A stretch of 45,102 bases of DNA from Spirochaetales bacterium. Its GTDB lineage: Bacteria > Desulfobacterota_D > UBA1144. Each line of letters opens with the position of its first letter. The first letter of the stretch is position 1. The translations under genes and the position numbers were made by a program. Shown in pieces: positions 8,072 to 15,989 of this stretch. The stretch spans positions 45,879 to 90,980 of the forward strand of contig PCAG01000002.1 of assembly GCA_002730475.1 (NCBI GenBank), in the 5' to 3' direction. The notes beneath the pieces are model-generated. The model searched no databases and was not told the origin of the DNA. It worked only from the letters and a program-made list of their open reading frames with translations.

Positions 8072-9279
8072 TGGCAGATTTTTTTCCGCTTCCAGTAGGA
8101 ATTAGAGATTATACAACAGCGCATGTAAAGAGAATCGAATTTATATCCAATGTAATTTTAGATGAGTCCGAATTGTGGGGATATAAAAAAATACTTACTC
8201 CGATATTTGAAAAGCTGGACTCTCTAGAGGTAGGTTTAAAACAAGATAGTTTTTATAAGACCATAAAATTTATTGATCCTATAAATGGGGATGTGCTGGG
8301 GCTGAGGTCCGATGTTACTCCACAAATAGCGCGTTATGTAGCTAGTAATTACAACGAGGAGTCCCTACCTTTACGACTTAGTTATGTGGAAAGAGTTATA
8401 CGAAACGAAACAAAAGATAGTAAAAACAAAAGAGAAATATTTCAAGTGGGATGTGAGTTGGTGGGATTAAACGAGTTAGAGTCAGACTTGGAGATTATAC
8501 TTTTGGGCTCAAGGATTTTGACCAAATTGGGATTCGACCAACAAATAATAACACTTAATTCTTCATTGTTCTTAAACTTCGCCTTTTCAAAACTACCATC
8601 AATAAGAGACGATATTAGCTTACTGTTTCACAAAAAAGATTTTGATTCGATAAGAAAATTTGCAAAAGATGGCGGTGTACCTAAAGGAGAAAGGACATTT
8701 TTAAAGAATTGCATTCTACCCCTTATCAAAAATAGAACCTTGGGTAGCAATAGATTTCCACCGAAGGTTCGACTAGAACTAAAAAAGATTGATTCACTAA
8801 TAAAACTGTTAAAACAAGCTAATCCTAATTTGACAGTGACATCCGACCTTTTAGATGTAAAAGATTTTGATTATTACTCCGATATAACTTTTGATATAGC
8901 CATACCTGGTATCAACGAAATCGTTTTGTCCGGCGGTAGATACGATGACTTAATAGGCAAATATGGAAAGGGTATTCCTGCAATTGGATTTGGAATTAAT
9001 ATCCTCCCATTCTTGAAGAAAGTTGACCATGCAAGTTTTGGAATTCCTGTTGTAGCCGTAGACTATACTAACTCAAAAGATTTTAAAACAATTTTTGGAA
9101 TTAGAGAATTTTTTAGCTCACAAGGATTCGTAACCATTATATCAAAATCTAAGCACAAAGTAGATTTCGATTTAAAAATCAAAGTTAATCCAAATGGTTC
9201 CTTAAAACTATTTAATAAGAAAAATAAACAAATAGGCAGCTTTCAAAATCTTTCCGAATTGCAAAAAGAGGAGCTGTAG
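8071..9279 (+). CDS. hisZ: ATP phosphoribosyltransferase regulatory subunit HisZ
   Basis: 402-residue class II aminoacyl-tRNA synthetase paralogue that partners the short form of HisG for the first step of histidine synthesis. It has the synthetase-like core with LPVGIRDY, LRSDVTPQIARYVAS and the motif-2-like RLSYVERVIRNE, then a late GGRYDDLIGKYG segment. The histidyl-tRNA synthetase anticodon-binding domain is replaced by a short tail, which argues for HisZ over HisS. hisG is not in this window; hisD and hisC lie 32 kb away, so histidine genes are scattered. Its ATG overlaps the serA stop by one base, and its TAG overlaps the purA GTG by one base. The hisZ-purA adjacency is common in proteobacteria. 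Confidence 0.9.
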   Translation: MADFFPLPVGIRDYTTAHVKRIEFISNVILDESELWGYKKILTPIFEKLDSLEVGLKQDSFYKTIKFIDPINGDVLGLRSDVTPQIARYVASNYNEESLPLRLSYVERVIRNETKDSKNKREIFQVGCELVGLNELESDLEIILLGSRILTKLGFDQQIITLNSSLFLNFAFSKLPSIRDDISLLFHKKDFDSIRKFAKDGGVPKGERTFLKNCILPLIKNRTLGSNRFPPKVRLELKKIDSLIKLLKQANPNLTVTSDLLDVKDFDYYSDITFDIAIPGINEIVLSGGRYDDLIGKYGKGIPAIGFGINILPFLKKVDHASFGIPVVAVDYTNSKDFKTIFGIREFFSSQGFVTIISKSKHKVDFDLKIKVNPNGSLKLFNKKNKQIGSFQNLSELQKEEL

Positions 9280-10562
9280 TGCCAACACGAACTCGTAATG
9301 CAGTTGTGGTTGGAGCCCAGTGGGGTGACGAAGGGAAGGGAAGAGTTGTTGATTTAATTTCAGAGAAATTTGATATTATTGCTCGTTTTCAAGGTGGAAG
9401 TAATGCCGGGCACACGATAATGCTCAAAGATAAGAAATTTGTACTTCACCATATTCCCTGTGGCGTTCTAAGGAAAAATAAAGTATCGATTATTGGAAAC
9501 GGAATGGTGGTTGATTTGGAAACCTTGGTGGAAGAGATAAAAAATCTAAAAAAATCGGGATTTCAAATTACCAATAGAAATTTAAAAATAAGCTCTTTGG
9601 CCCATTTAATCCTCCCGTATCATAAATCTCTTGATATAGGAAGGGAAGCCCTAAAAGGAAGTAGCGCTATTGGTACAACGGGAAGAGGCATAGGTCCTGC
9701 TTACGAAGATAAAATTGCCAGACAAGGAATACGAATTATTGATATAGCACACAAAAAAACATTAAAAGCGAAGTTACAATTAGTGCTTAAGGAGAAGAAT
9801 AAAATATTAAACAAAGTTTTTAACAAGCCGACTTTTAAGATAGAAAAAATGATAAGTAGCCTTTCAAAGAACTACAGATATATAAAAGAATTTGTTTCTA
9901 ACACGGAGGAGTATCTCAACAATCAAACAAGAAAAAACAAGAAGATACTCTTCGAAGGAGCACAGGGTGCCATGTTAGACGTAGATTTTGGTACTTATCC
10001 GTTTGTTACATCTTCTTCCACTATAGCTGGTGGAGCGTCAGTAGGCACCGGAGTCCCTTTCTCCTCTCTAGGAACTGTTGTTGGAATCTCAAAAGCTTAT
10101 ACGACAAGAGTTGGACACGGTCCTTTTCCAACCGAAATGTTTGATAATCAGGGTTTGCTATTAAGAGAGTTTGGCACGGAGTATGGAGCAACAACTGGCC
10201 GACCAAGGCGGTGCGGGTGGTTGGACTTGATAGCGCTTAAACATTCAATACAAATTTCCGGCATAGATTCTTTGGTGCTTACGAAAGTAGACGTGTTATC
10301 TATGTTTGAAACTGTAAAAGTGTGCGTAGGTTATCAAATAAAAAACAAAAAAATCACCACTTTTCCACTCAGTCTTGATGATCTTGGTATTGTGAAACCT
10401 ATTTATAAGGAATTCGATTCCTGGACTCTAGAGGAAGTGGTGTCGTCAAAAAAAATTCCCAAAAATCTTAATATGTTTATTAAGTTTATCGAGAAGTTCT
10501 TATCTACACCTATTTCGATGATATCCGTTGGTCCAGAAAGAGACCAGATAGTCTATCTGTAG
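9279..10562 (+). CDS. purA: Adenylosuccinate synthase
   Basis: 427-residue enzyme that condenses IMP with aspartate using GTP, the first committed step to AMP. The N-terminal loop VVGAQWGDEGKGR includes the catalytic Asp (D17), and GGSNAGHT holds the catalytic His (H45). FEGAQGAMLDVDFGTYPFVTSS and the guanine/Arg loop TTGRPRRCGWLDL complete the family signature. The length is standard. The start is GTG, overlapping the hisZ TAG. It ends 3 bp before the stop of the convergent exchanger gene, leaving no room for a separate terminator. Confidence 0.97.
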   Translation: MPTRTRNAVVVGAQWGDEGKGRVVDLISEKFDIIARFQGGSNAGHTIMLKDKKFVLHHIPCGVLRKNKVSIIGNGMVVDLETLVEEIKNLKKSGFQITNRNLKISSLAHLILPYHKSLDIGREALKGSSAIGTTGRGIGPAYEDKIARQGIRIIDIAHKKTLKAKLQLVLKEKNKILNKVFNKPTFKIEKMISSLSKNYRYIKEFVSNTEEYLNNQTRKNKKILFEGAQGAMLDVDFGTYPFVTSSSTIAGGASVGTGVPFSSLGTVVGISKAYTTRVGHGPFPTEMFDNQGLLLREFGTEYGATTGRPRRCGWLDLIALKHSIQISGIDSLVLTKVDVLSMFETVKVCVGYQIKNKKITTFPLSLDDLGIVKPIYKEFDSWTLEEVVSSKKIPKNLNMFIKFIEKFLSTPISMISVGPERDQIVYL

Positions 10563-10565
10563 AAA

Positions 10566-11567
10566 TCAAAATATCGTTATTAAAAATATAAGATATATAC
10601 TTGTTAAAAAAATTCCCACAAAAGAAGGTATTTGTATCTGATTTTTTTTTCTGTAAAGTATAAAAATTCCGAACAATAAAACTTCTGCCAAAACTAGAAG
10701 ACCCCCCAGAGCCCCAATCGAAGAAGTTAAATTTAAATTGTAGACGGTACTAATAATCCCAAATAGGAAGATATTCGAAATATTACTACCAATTACATTT
10801 CCTACGACTACGCTAGTTTTTTGAAACTTTACGATTGATATAAGCGACGTAGCAATCTCTGGAAAAGAAGTACTAAGAGCAAAGAAAACTGTGCCTATCG
10901 CTGTGGCGTTCCAACCAAAATGATTCATAATATTTCCGCCTGATCCAACTATTGCAGCCGAGCCAAAATATATTAGAATCGAAGATGCCAGTAGCCAGAA
11001 TACGTTTCGCGGGACCCCCTCTCCCGATTTGCTAATCATTTTGTTAATGTACCTAGGAAGGAAGATGAGTCTGCTCCAAATATGGGAGCCCTTTCTATCT
11101 CTAAGCGAAGCGGCTATGTAAAGAAACATTGAGGCAACCATCACCATGGAAATTATTTGTTTATACGAACTATCAGCTACAGGAAAAATTACCAAACACA
11201 GCGTTGCACCCATAATGATTAATGAGCGCGAAAGGATATTTCTCCCGTCCGACGAAAAGATTTGATTGGAGGCTATAAGCCCTATTCCTAATACCAAACT
11301 AATATTCGCAATATTGCTCCCAAGTATAGTTCCGTAACTTAAAGTGGCGGCTGATTCACCTAGAAAGAATATGGAGTTTAGCATGACAAAGAATTCTGGT
11401 AACGATGTACCCCATGCCACAAATGTTAAACCAACCAAAAGCTCAGATATTCCCAGCTTTTTTCCTAGTTCCAATGAGTTTTTAACTAATATGTCGGATC
11501 CTACCCAAATCGCCAATATCGCACAAAGAGGTTGGACGATTTGAACTATAGTCAAAGAAGTATCCAT
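10566..11567 (-). CDS. Ca2+/cation antiporter (CaCA) family, Na+/Ca2+ exchanger-like
   Basis: 333-residue inner-membrane antiporter with roughly ten hydrophobic helices and the inverted alpha repeats of the CaCA family: GTSLPE at 53-58 with GSNIAN at 83-88, and STSFPE at 232-237 with GSNISN at 260-265. The Glu in each repeat (E58, E237) is the expected cation ligand. A cytoplasmic loop of about 30 residues (around 155-187, basic) separates the halves. It resembles the YrbG/TIGR00367 group, which exchanges Na+ (sometimes K+) for Ca2+; the true ion pair is not proven. The ATG overlaps the purC stop by one base (TAATG), so it is probably expressed with purC although the functions are unrelated. 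Confidence 0.9.
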   Translation of the reverse strand: MDTSLTIVQIVQPLCAILAIWVGSDILVKNSLELGKKLGISELLVGLTFVAWGTSLPEFFVMLNSIFFLGESAATLSYGTILGSNIANISLVLGIGLIASNQIFSSDGRNILSRSLIIMGATLCLVIFPVADSSYKQIISMVMVASMFLYIAASLRDRKGSHIWSRLIFLPRYINKMISKSGEGVPRNVFWLLASSILIYFGSAAIVGSGGNIMNHFGWNATAIGTVFFALSTSFPEIATSLISIVKFQKTSVVVGNVIGSNISNIFLFGIISTVYNLNLTSSIGALGGLLVLAEVLLFGIFILYRKKNQIQIPSFVGIFLTSIYLIFLITIF

Positions 11568-12460
11568 TAAGCGATTAACAAACTCAACGCCTCGATATAC
11601 TTATCGCTGGTTTTTTGTGCTATATCTCCTGGAAGTGCAGGCGCTGGTGGTTTTTTGTCCCATCCAACCGAGGTCAAATAATCTCTAACAAACTGTTTGT
11701 CGTAACTTTGTTGACCTCTTCCTGCTGCATATAAACCTTTTGGCCAAAACCTTGATGAGTCTGGCGTTAGAACTTCATCAATCAAGATTAATTCATCGTT
11801 CTCAATTAAACCAAACTCGAATTTGGTATCCGCGATTAATATACCTTTGGTATCCGCATAATCTCTTGCCTTAGAATAAATTTCTATTGAATAATCTCTT
11901 ACTTTATTTGCTAAATCCAAGCCAATAATCTCAGCGCATTGCTCAAAATTTATATTTTCGTCATGCTCACCTTGTTCGGCCTTGGTAGATGGTGTAAAGA
12001 TTGGGTTCTCTAGTTTTTCCGATTCTAGCAATCCTTTCTTGAGTTCAATTCCACAGACCGTGCCATTTTTTTTGTATTCTCCCCATCCGGAACCGGTTAT
12101 ATATCCACGAACTATACATTCAACCGGGAGGGGCTTGGCTTTCTTTACTACCATAGATCTTCCTTCAAGGATATCGGCATGTTCCTTCAAAGAATCATAA
12201 TAAGAACATACATCCTGAGTTATAAAGTGATTACCGATTATCTCTGTAGTTAGTGAAAACCAAAATTCGGACAAACGTGTTAAGACCTCACCTTTTCCTA
12301 ATATCCCTGTGGGCAGGACAGAATCATAGGCGGAGATTCTATCTGAAGAGATGATTAATAGGTTGTCTCCCATATCATATAAATCTCTAACCTTGCCCCT
12401 ATTTATAAGGTTTTGATTTTCAAGATTAGTTTTAAGAACAATATTTCTGTTTTTAATCAT
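11567..12460 (-). CDS. purC: Phosphoribosylaminoimidazole-succinocarboxamide synthase
   Basis: 297-residue ATP-dependent ligase that joins CAIR and aspartate to make SAICAR in purine synthesis. Signatures are RGKVRDLYDMGD near the N-terminus, GYITGSGWGEY in the middle, and IDEVLTPDSSRFW for the nucleotide/Mg site. The length suits the longer, yeast-like form found in many proteobacteria. The start ATG has a GGAGG site 12 nt upstream (12473-12477 on the complement), a rather long spacing. It is divergent from the tRNA-Val/thrS unit across about 100 bp and leads into the cation antiporter gene. Confidence 0.96.
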   Translation of the reverse strand: MIKNRNIVLKTNLENQNLINRGKVRDLYDMGDNLLIISSDRISAYDSVLPTGILGKGEVLTRLSEFWFSLTTEIIGNHFITQDVCSYYDSLKEHADILEGRSMVVKKAKPLPVECIVRGYITGSGWGEYKKNGTVCGIELKKGLLESEKLENPIFTPSTKAEQGEHDENINFEQCAEIIGLDLANKVRDYSIEIYSKARDYADTKGILIADTKFEFGLIENDELILIDEVLTPDSSRFWPKGLYAAGRGQQSYDKQFVRDYLTSVGWDKKPPAPALPGDIAQKTSDKYIEALSLLIA

Positions 12461-12506
12461 TAGCTAATGGTACCTCCACTACAAGTTATTACACCTGCAG
12501 ATACAT

Positions 12507-12548
12507 TTTACAATATTTGATTTATCTTTTCATGTATTTACAATATTT
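12507..12548 (+). repeat. Direct repeat TTTACAATATTT, two copies 30 bp apart
   Basis: The 12-mer TTTACAATATTT occurs exactly at 12507-12518 and 12537-12548, a 30-bp (about three helical turns) spacing in the divergent purC/tRNA-Val promoter region. The downstream copy contains the tRNA -10 box TACAAT. It may be a pair of protein-binding sites or a duplicated promoter; AT-rich chance similarity cannot be excluded. Confidence 0.4.
12517..12544 (+). promoter_or_regulatory. Promoter of tRNA-Val and thrS unit
   Basis: TTGATT at 12517-12522 and TACAAT at 12539-12544 are 16 nt apart. Transcription would start near 12551, about 12 nt before the mature tRNA 5' end at 12563. Confidence 0.55.
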
Positions 12549-12562
12549 TCGTTAAGCTATTT

Positions 12563-12634
12563 GAGCGCGTAGCTCAGGGGGAGAGCGCTTGCTTGACACG
12601 CAAGAGGTCGGTGGTTCAAATCCACTCGTGCTCA
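12563..12634 (+). tRNA. tRNA-Val (anticodon GAC)
   Basis: 72-nt cloverleaf. The acceptor stem GAGCGCG pairs with CGTGCTC (one G-T), the D arm is GCTC/GAGC with a 7-nt loop, the anticodon stem CTTGC/GCAAG encloses TTGACAC giving anticodon GAC, and the T arm contains GGTTCAAATCC. The discriminator base is A and CCA is not encoded. It is followed after 13 nt by the thrS ATG, so the tRNA and the thrS-infC-rpmI-rplT mRNA are probably one primary transcript. Confidence 0.96.
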
Positions 12635-12647
12635 TTAAAGTGTATGT

Positions 12648-14555
12648 ATGAAAGTAGATATTAAAGGAAATACATCAGAATTTGCAGACGATATCAATGT
12701 CGGCGAGATACTTTGTAAGCTAGAGTACGATAGTTCTGTGATTGGCGCACTAGTAGATGGTGAGCTACGAGATATAACATACCAACCACACAAAAATGTA
12801 AAACTCGAACCGGTACACCAAAACTCAAAGGAAGGCTTAGATTTAATACGACATACTGCTGCTCATGTACTAGCGGAGGCCGTACAATCTGTTTATCCAG
12901 GAACGAAAGTCACCATAGGCCCAGTAATAGAAAATGGGTTTTATTATGATTTTTCTTCAGAAAGAAATTTCACCGAAGAAGACCTTGAGGTATTCGAGAA
13001 AAAAATGCAAGAAATAATTAATCAAAAAAAACCAATGCTTAAGAAGCTAGTTTCAAGACAAGATGCCATCGCTACTTTTAAAAATATGGGGGAGACCTTC
13101 AAGGAAGAAATTATTAGAGATTTAGATGGCGATGAAGAAATCTCTCTCTATTATCAAGGTGATTGGTTTGATTTATGCAGAGGGCCACATGCCCCTAACA
13201 CATCGCACGTGAAAGCTTTTAAACTTTTGAGTGTAGCTGGTTCTTACTGGAGGGGTGACGAGGAACGAGAATCTCTTCAAAGAATTTACGGTACAGCATT
13301 TTTCAACAAAAAGGATTTAAAAAAATACCTACTCATGCTTGAGGAAGCAAAAAAGCGGGACCACAGAAAATTAGGAAAAGAATTAAACCTCTTTTCTATT
13401 ACCGATGACATTGGTCCAGGGCTAGTTCTATGGCATCCAAATGGGGCAATTGTAAGAAGCATTATTGAAAATTACTGGAGAGATAAACATATTGAGGCAG
13501 ATTACAAGATTGTTTACACACCTCACGTTGCAAAATCAACTATTTGGGAGACTAGTGGACACTCAGAATTCTATAAAGAAAATATGTTCTCTGAAATGGA
13601 AATTGATAAAAATCGATATCAAACAAAACCCATGAACTGTCCTTTTCATATAATGATTTACAAAAGTGAGCTAAGAAGCTATAGAGATTTGCCGGTCAAA
13701 TTTGCCGAAATAGGAACGGTTTACAGATATGAAAGATCAGGGGTTCTCCATGGACTCTTTCGAGCCAGGGGTTTTACACAGGACGATGCTCATATTTTTT
13801 GTACTTTGGAACAGATTGAATCTGAAGTTAGTCGGGTAGTCGACTTGACTGTCGGATTTTTAAAGGCATTCGGTTTTTCTGATTATGAAATCTTTGTTTC
13901 AACTAGACCGGAAAAATTTGTGGGGTCAGAAGACGATTGGGTAAAAGCGACCGATGCTTTAAAGTCAGCTTTAAACAATAAAGGTCTTGGTTTCTCTATT
14001 GATGATGGAGGGGGTGCTTTTTATGGACCCAAAATCGATTTAAAAATTAACGACGTGATAGGGAGGTCTTGGCAGTGCTCGACTGTACAAGTTGATTTCA
14101 ATCTCCCTAAAAGATTTGACCTTAATTACATTTCACGTAATAATGATAGACTTCAGCCGGTAATGATTCATAGGGCGATTTTTGGATCCTTTGAAAGATT
14201 TTTTGGTATCTTGGTTGAACATTATGCTGGTGCTTTTCCATTTTGGCTCGCACCTGTTCAGGCCAAAATACTTACTGTGTCTGAGGAACAATTTGATTAC
14301 GCAGATTCTTTAAAAAAGAGTTTAAGTAAGATAAAATTGAGAGTCGAGGTAGACAAGCGGAACGAAAAACTGGGACTCAAGATTCGTGAAGCTGAGATTA
14401 GTAAGACGCCGTATATTTTGACAATTGGTAAGTCAGAAATGGAGAACGAAACTGTCAGTGTTCGACAATATGGTGGAAAACAAATTGGAGAAATCAAATT
14501 GAAAGATTTCATATCAATGACCAAAAAAGATATTCCTAAGGAGGATGGTTTATAA
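12648..14555 (+). CDS. thrS: Threonyl-tRNA synthetase
   Basis: 635-residue class II synthetase. The N-terminal TGS domain (about 1-60) is followed by the editing domain with RHTAAHVLAEAV and CRGPHAP, the catalytic core with MNCPFHIMIY (zinc ligand C331), motif 2 YERSGVLHGLFRARGF, and motif 3 HRAIFGSFERFFGILVEHY. The C-terminal anticodon-binding domain follows FWLAPVQAKIL. The length is standard. No Shine-Dalgarno sequence precedes the ATG; only 13 nt separate it from the tRNA-Val 3' end, and an out-of-frame ATG lies at 12644. The stop TAA overlaps the proposed AUA start of infC, so the two are likely coupled. Confidence 0.97.
   Translation: MKVDIKGNTSEFADDINVGEILCKLEYDSSVIGALVDGELRDITYQPHKNVKLEPVHQNSKEGLDLIRHTAAHVLAEAVQSVYPGTKVTIGPVIENGFYYDFSSERNFTEEDLEVFEKKMQEIINQKKPMLKKLVSRQDAIATFKNMGETFKEEIIRDLDGDEEISLYYQGDWFDLCRGPHAPNTSHVKAFKLLSVAGSYWRGDEERESLQRIYGTAFFNKKDLKKYLLMLEEAKKRDHRKLGKELNLFSITDDIGPGLVLWHPNGAIVRSIIENYWRDKHIEADYKIVYTPHVAKSTIWETSGHSEFYKENMFSEMEIDKNRYQTKPMNCPFHIMIYKSELRSYRDLPVKFAEIGTVYRYERSGVLHGLFRARGFTQDDAHIFCTLEQIESEVSRVVDLTVGFLKAFGFSDYEIFVSTRPEKFVGSEDDWVKATDALKSALNNKGLGFSIDDGGGAFYGPKIDLKINDVIGRSWQCSTVQVDFNLPKRFDLNYISRNNDRLQPVMIHRAIFGSFERFFGILVEHYAGAFPFWLAPVQAKILTVSEEQFDYADSLKKSLSKIKLRVEVDKRNEKLGLKIREAEISKTPYILTIGKSEMENETVSVRQYGGKQIGEIKLKDFISMTKKDIPKEDGL
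14538..14554 (+). promoter_or_regulatory. Ribosome binding site and AUA start of infC
   Basis: AAGGAGG at 14538-14544 is 7 nt before an ATA at 14552-14554 that is in frame with the full IF3 sequence. No ATG, GTG or TTG occurs in that frame between the thrS end and a TTG at 14642, which would remove 30 conserved residues. IF3 genes commonly use a rare start codon, which lets IF3 repress its own translation. Confidence 0.8.
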
Positions 14556-15133
14556 GAAAAAAAGTATTTGGTTCAAGAAGGAAACCAAACAGAAACAGAA
14601 TCAATAATGCTATTAGGGCTAGCGAAGTACGTGTTATAGGTTTGGATGGATCGCAAGTTGGTGTTATTTCAATTAGAGAGGCCCTGCAAATGGCCCAAGA
14701 GAGCTCGACCGATTTAGTCGAAATCTCTCCAGATGCTGTACCACCAGTTTGTAAAATCATGGACTATGGCAAGTTCATGTATACCCAGAAAAAACAAACT
14801 GCACAGAAAAAGACCAAAACCCAAGCCCTAAAAGAGATTAAGTTTCGACCAAATATTGGAGAAAACGATTTTAATGTTAAACTGAACCGACTTAAAGAAT
14901 TTCTCTCGGACGGTCACAAGGTTAAAATTAGACTTTGGTTTAAGGGTCGAGAAATAGTTCATAGACGGTTAGGGGAAGAGCTTATTGCCAAGATTATAGA
15001 AAAGGTATCTGAATTTGGCGAGTTAGATAATGAGCCGAAGTTCGAAGGTAGAAATTTAACACTCGTTGTTCTTCCGAAAAAAATCAAGGTGGTTAAAAAA
15101 TTAAATGGGAACTCAAAAGATAAAGTCCAATAG
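14552..15133 (+). CDS. infC: Translation initiation factor IF-3 (AUA start)
   Basis: 193-residue factor that keeps 30S subunits free and proofreads the start codon. The N-domain begins RKKVFGSRRKPNRNRINNAI, the typical IF3 opening, and continues through VGVISIREALQMAQ and DLVEISPDAVPPVCKI to the linker DYGKFMYTQKK. The C-domain has LKEIKFRPNIGENDF, LSDGHKVKIRLWFKGRE and a final LTLVVLPKK. The start is taken as ATA 14552 because of the intact N-terminus and the well-placed AAGGAGG; a later TTG at 14642 would delete a third of the N-domain. The last 15 or so residues extend past the usual end and overlap the first 29 nt of rpmI. Autoregulation through start-codon discrimination is known for E. 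coli infC (AUU) and is likely here. Confidence 0.94.
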   Translation: MRKKVFGSRRKPNRNRINNAIRASEVRVIGLDGSQVGVISIREALQMAQESSTDLVEISPDAVPPVCKIMDYGKFMYTQKKQTAQKKTKTQALKEIKFRPNIGENDFNVKLNRLKEFLSDGHKVKIRLWFKGREIVHRRLGEELIAKIIEKVSEFGELDNEPKFEGRNLTLVVLPKKIKVVKKLNGNSKDKVQ

Positions 15134-15305
15134 AAGTGCTAGCAAACGATTTAAGTTGAAACCAAGTGGCAAGCTTAAGAGGATAAAAGGCAATAAGCAT
15201 CATGGCAATGTCCATAAAGCTCAGTCGCGAATAAGAAGACTAAAAGAATCAGGAACGGTTGATGGTAAAAAAGCAAAAAGTTTGAGAAAGGTTATCTCTT
15301 CGTAA
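15105..15305 (+). CDS. rpmI: 50S ribosomal protein L35
   Basis: 66-residue basic protein of the large subunit. The opening MGTQKIKSNRSASKRFKLKP matches the family's PKxKTxRxAxKRFK pattern, and the rest is Lys/Arg-rich with a HHGNVHKAQSRIRRL segment. The start ATG lies inside infC, giving a 29-nt out-of-frame overlap, and an AAGGTGG-like site is about 13 nt upstream. It stands in the usual infC-rpmI-rplT order, 12 bp before rplT. Confidence 0.95.
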   Translation: MGTQKIKSNRSASKRFKLKPSGKLKRIKGNKHHGNVHKAQSRIRRLKESGTVDGKKAKSLRKVISS

Positions 15306-15317
15306 ACGGTGATTTAA

Positions 15318-15659
15318 ATGAGAGTTAAAACGAGCGTTGTAAGAAAAAAAAGAAAAAATAAGCTCCTGAAACAGACCAAGGGTTTCTGGGGCCAACGAAA
15401 GAATGTTTTTAAAAGAGCCAAAGAAACGTTACTGAGGGGTATGGCCTACTCATATCGGGATAGAAAAACTAAGAAACGAACTTTAAGATCCCTCTGGATT
15501 ACCAGAATCAATGCTGCCCTCAGAGAGGATGGTCTAAGCTACAGTAAATTTATCTATTCTTTAAAATCAAAAAATATAGATTTAGATAGAAAAATCTTAG
15601 CCGAACTAGCAATGAATCACCCTGACAAATTTAAGAAACTTGTTTCCAGTATCAAGTAA
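15318..15659 (+). CDS. rplT: 50S ribosomal protein L20
   Basis: 113-residue L20, an early-binding 23S rRNA assembly protein. The N-terminal arm MRVKTSVVRKKRKNKLLKQ is highly basic; the conserved core TKGFWGQRKNVFKRAKETL, AYSYRDRKTKKR and WITRINAALRE is complete, and the C-terminal globular helices follow. In several bacteria L20 represses this operon by binding its mRNA; I did not identify such a structure here. pheS/pheT, the common next genes, are absent: the next 345 bp carry no plus-strand gene. Confidence 0.97.
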   Translation: MRVKTSVVRKKRKNKLLKQTKGFWGQRKNVFKRAKETLLRGMAYSYRDRKTKKRTLRSLWITRINAALREDGLSYSKFIYSLKSKNIDLDRKILAELAMNHPDKFKKLVSSIK

Positions 15660-15700
15660 ATTCTATTTAAATATCTTTTATATATATCCTGCATGTTGGA

Positions 15701-15952
15701 TTATGAGGAGTGAAACTTAATGCCAAAATCAGCAGGTAGCTCTATATTTCCATCGGAATCTGCAAAGAAGCCTTTGAGATAAAGACACATATGGAATGCT
15801 CCGGAGCTTCCTTGCCCTACGGCCTTATAACATTCGTATCGTGCTTTTACTAAATCTCTCAATGTACTTCCTTCAGGCCCTTGCCATGTGGCAGAATAGG
15901 AAGGATTTGTAGATAAGAAAAAAGATATTACTAAAAAAATAAGATTTTTTTT
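15701..15952 (-). CDS. Small secreted two-cysteine protein ORF with no recognisable start codon
   Basis: In the 345-bp gap between rplT and gcvT the minus strand is open from 15958 to a TAA at 15703-15701. From 15952 it reads KKNLIFLVISFFLSTNPSYS, a clear signal peptide with a basic N-end and likely cleavage after a small residue (SYSA), then about 63 residues containing TWQGPEGSTLRDL, ARYECYKAVGQG and FHMCLYLKGFF. The two cysteines could form a disulfide. The codon where ATG is expected (15955-15953) is AAT, the codon before it TTA, then TAA. No ATG, GTG or TTG precedes the signal peptide in frame, so this is either a recently broken gene, a sequence error at the A8 run (15945-15952), or an unusual start. 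I do not recognise the family. The rest of the gap is AT-rich with no other feature except the gcvT start region. Confidence 0.45.
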   Translation of the reverse strand, partial: KKNLIFLVISFFLSTNPSYSATWQGPEGSTLRDLVKARYECYKAVGQGSSGAFHMCLYLKGFFADSDGNIELPADFGIKFHSS

Positions 15953-15989
15953 ATTTAATTATTGTATCAAACATATGGCTAAAATTGGG

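Noticed and set aside
14642..15133. infC starting at TTG 14642
   Set aside because: This would delete 30 conserved N-terminal residues and has no ribosome site; the AUA start at 14552 has AAGGAGG.
15719..15781. Plus-strand 20-codon ORF (MPKSAGSS...) with a GAGGAG site 8 nt upstream, after rplT
   Set aside because: It is antisense to the better-supported secreted-protein frame, and the GAGGAG is explained by that frame's last codons. No sign of a real peptide.
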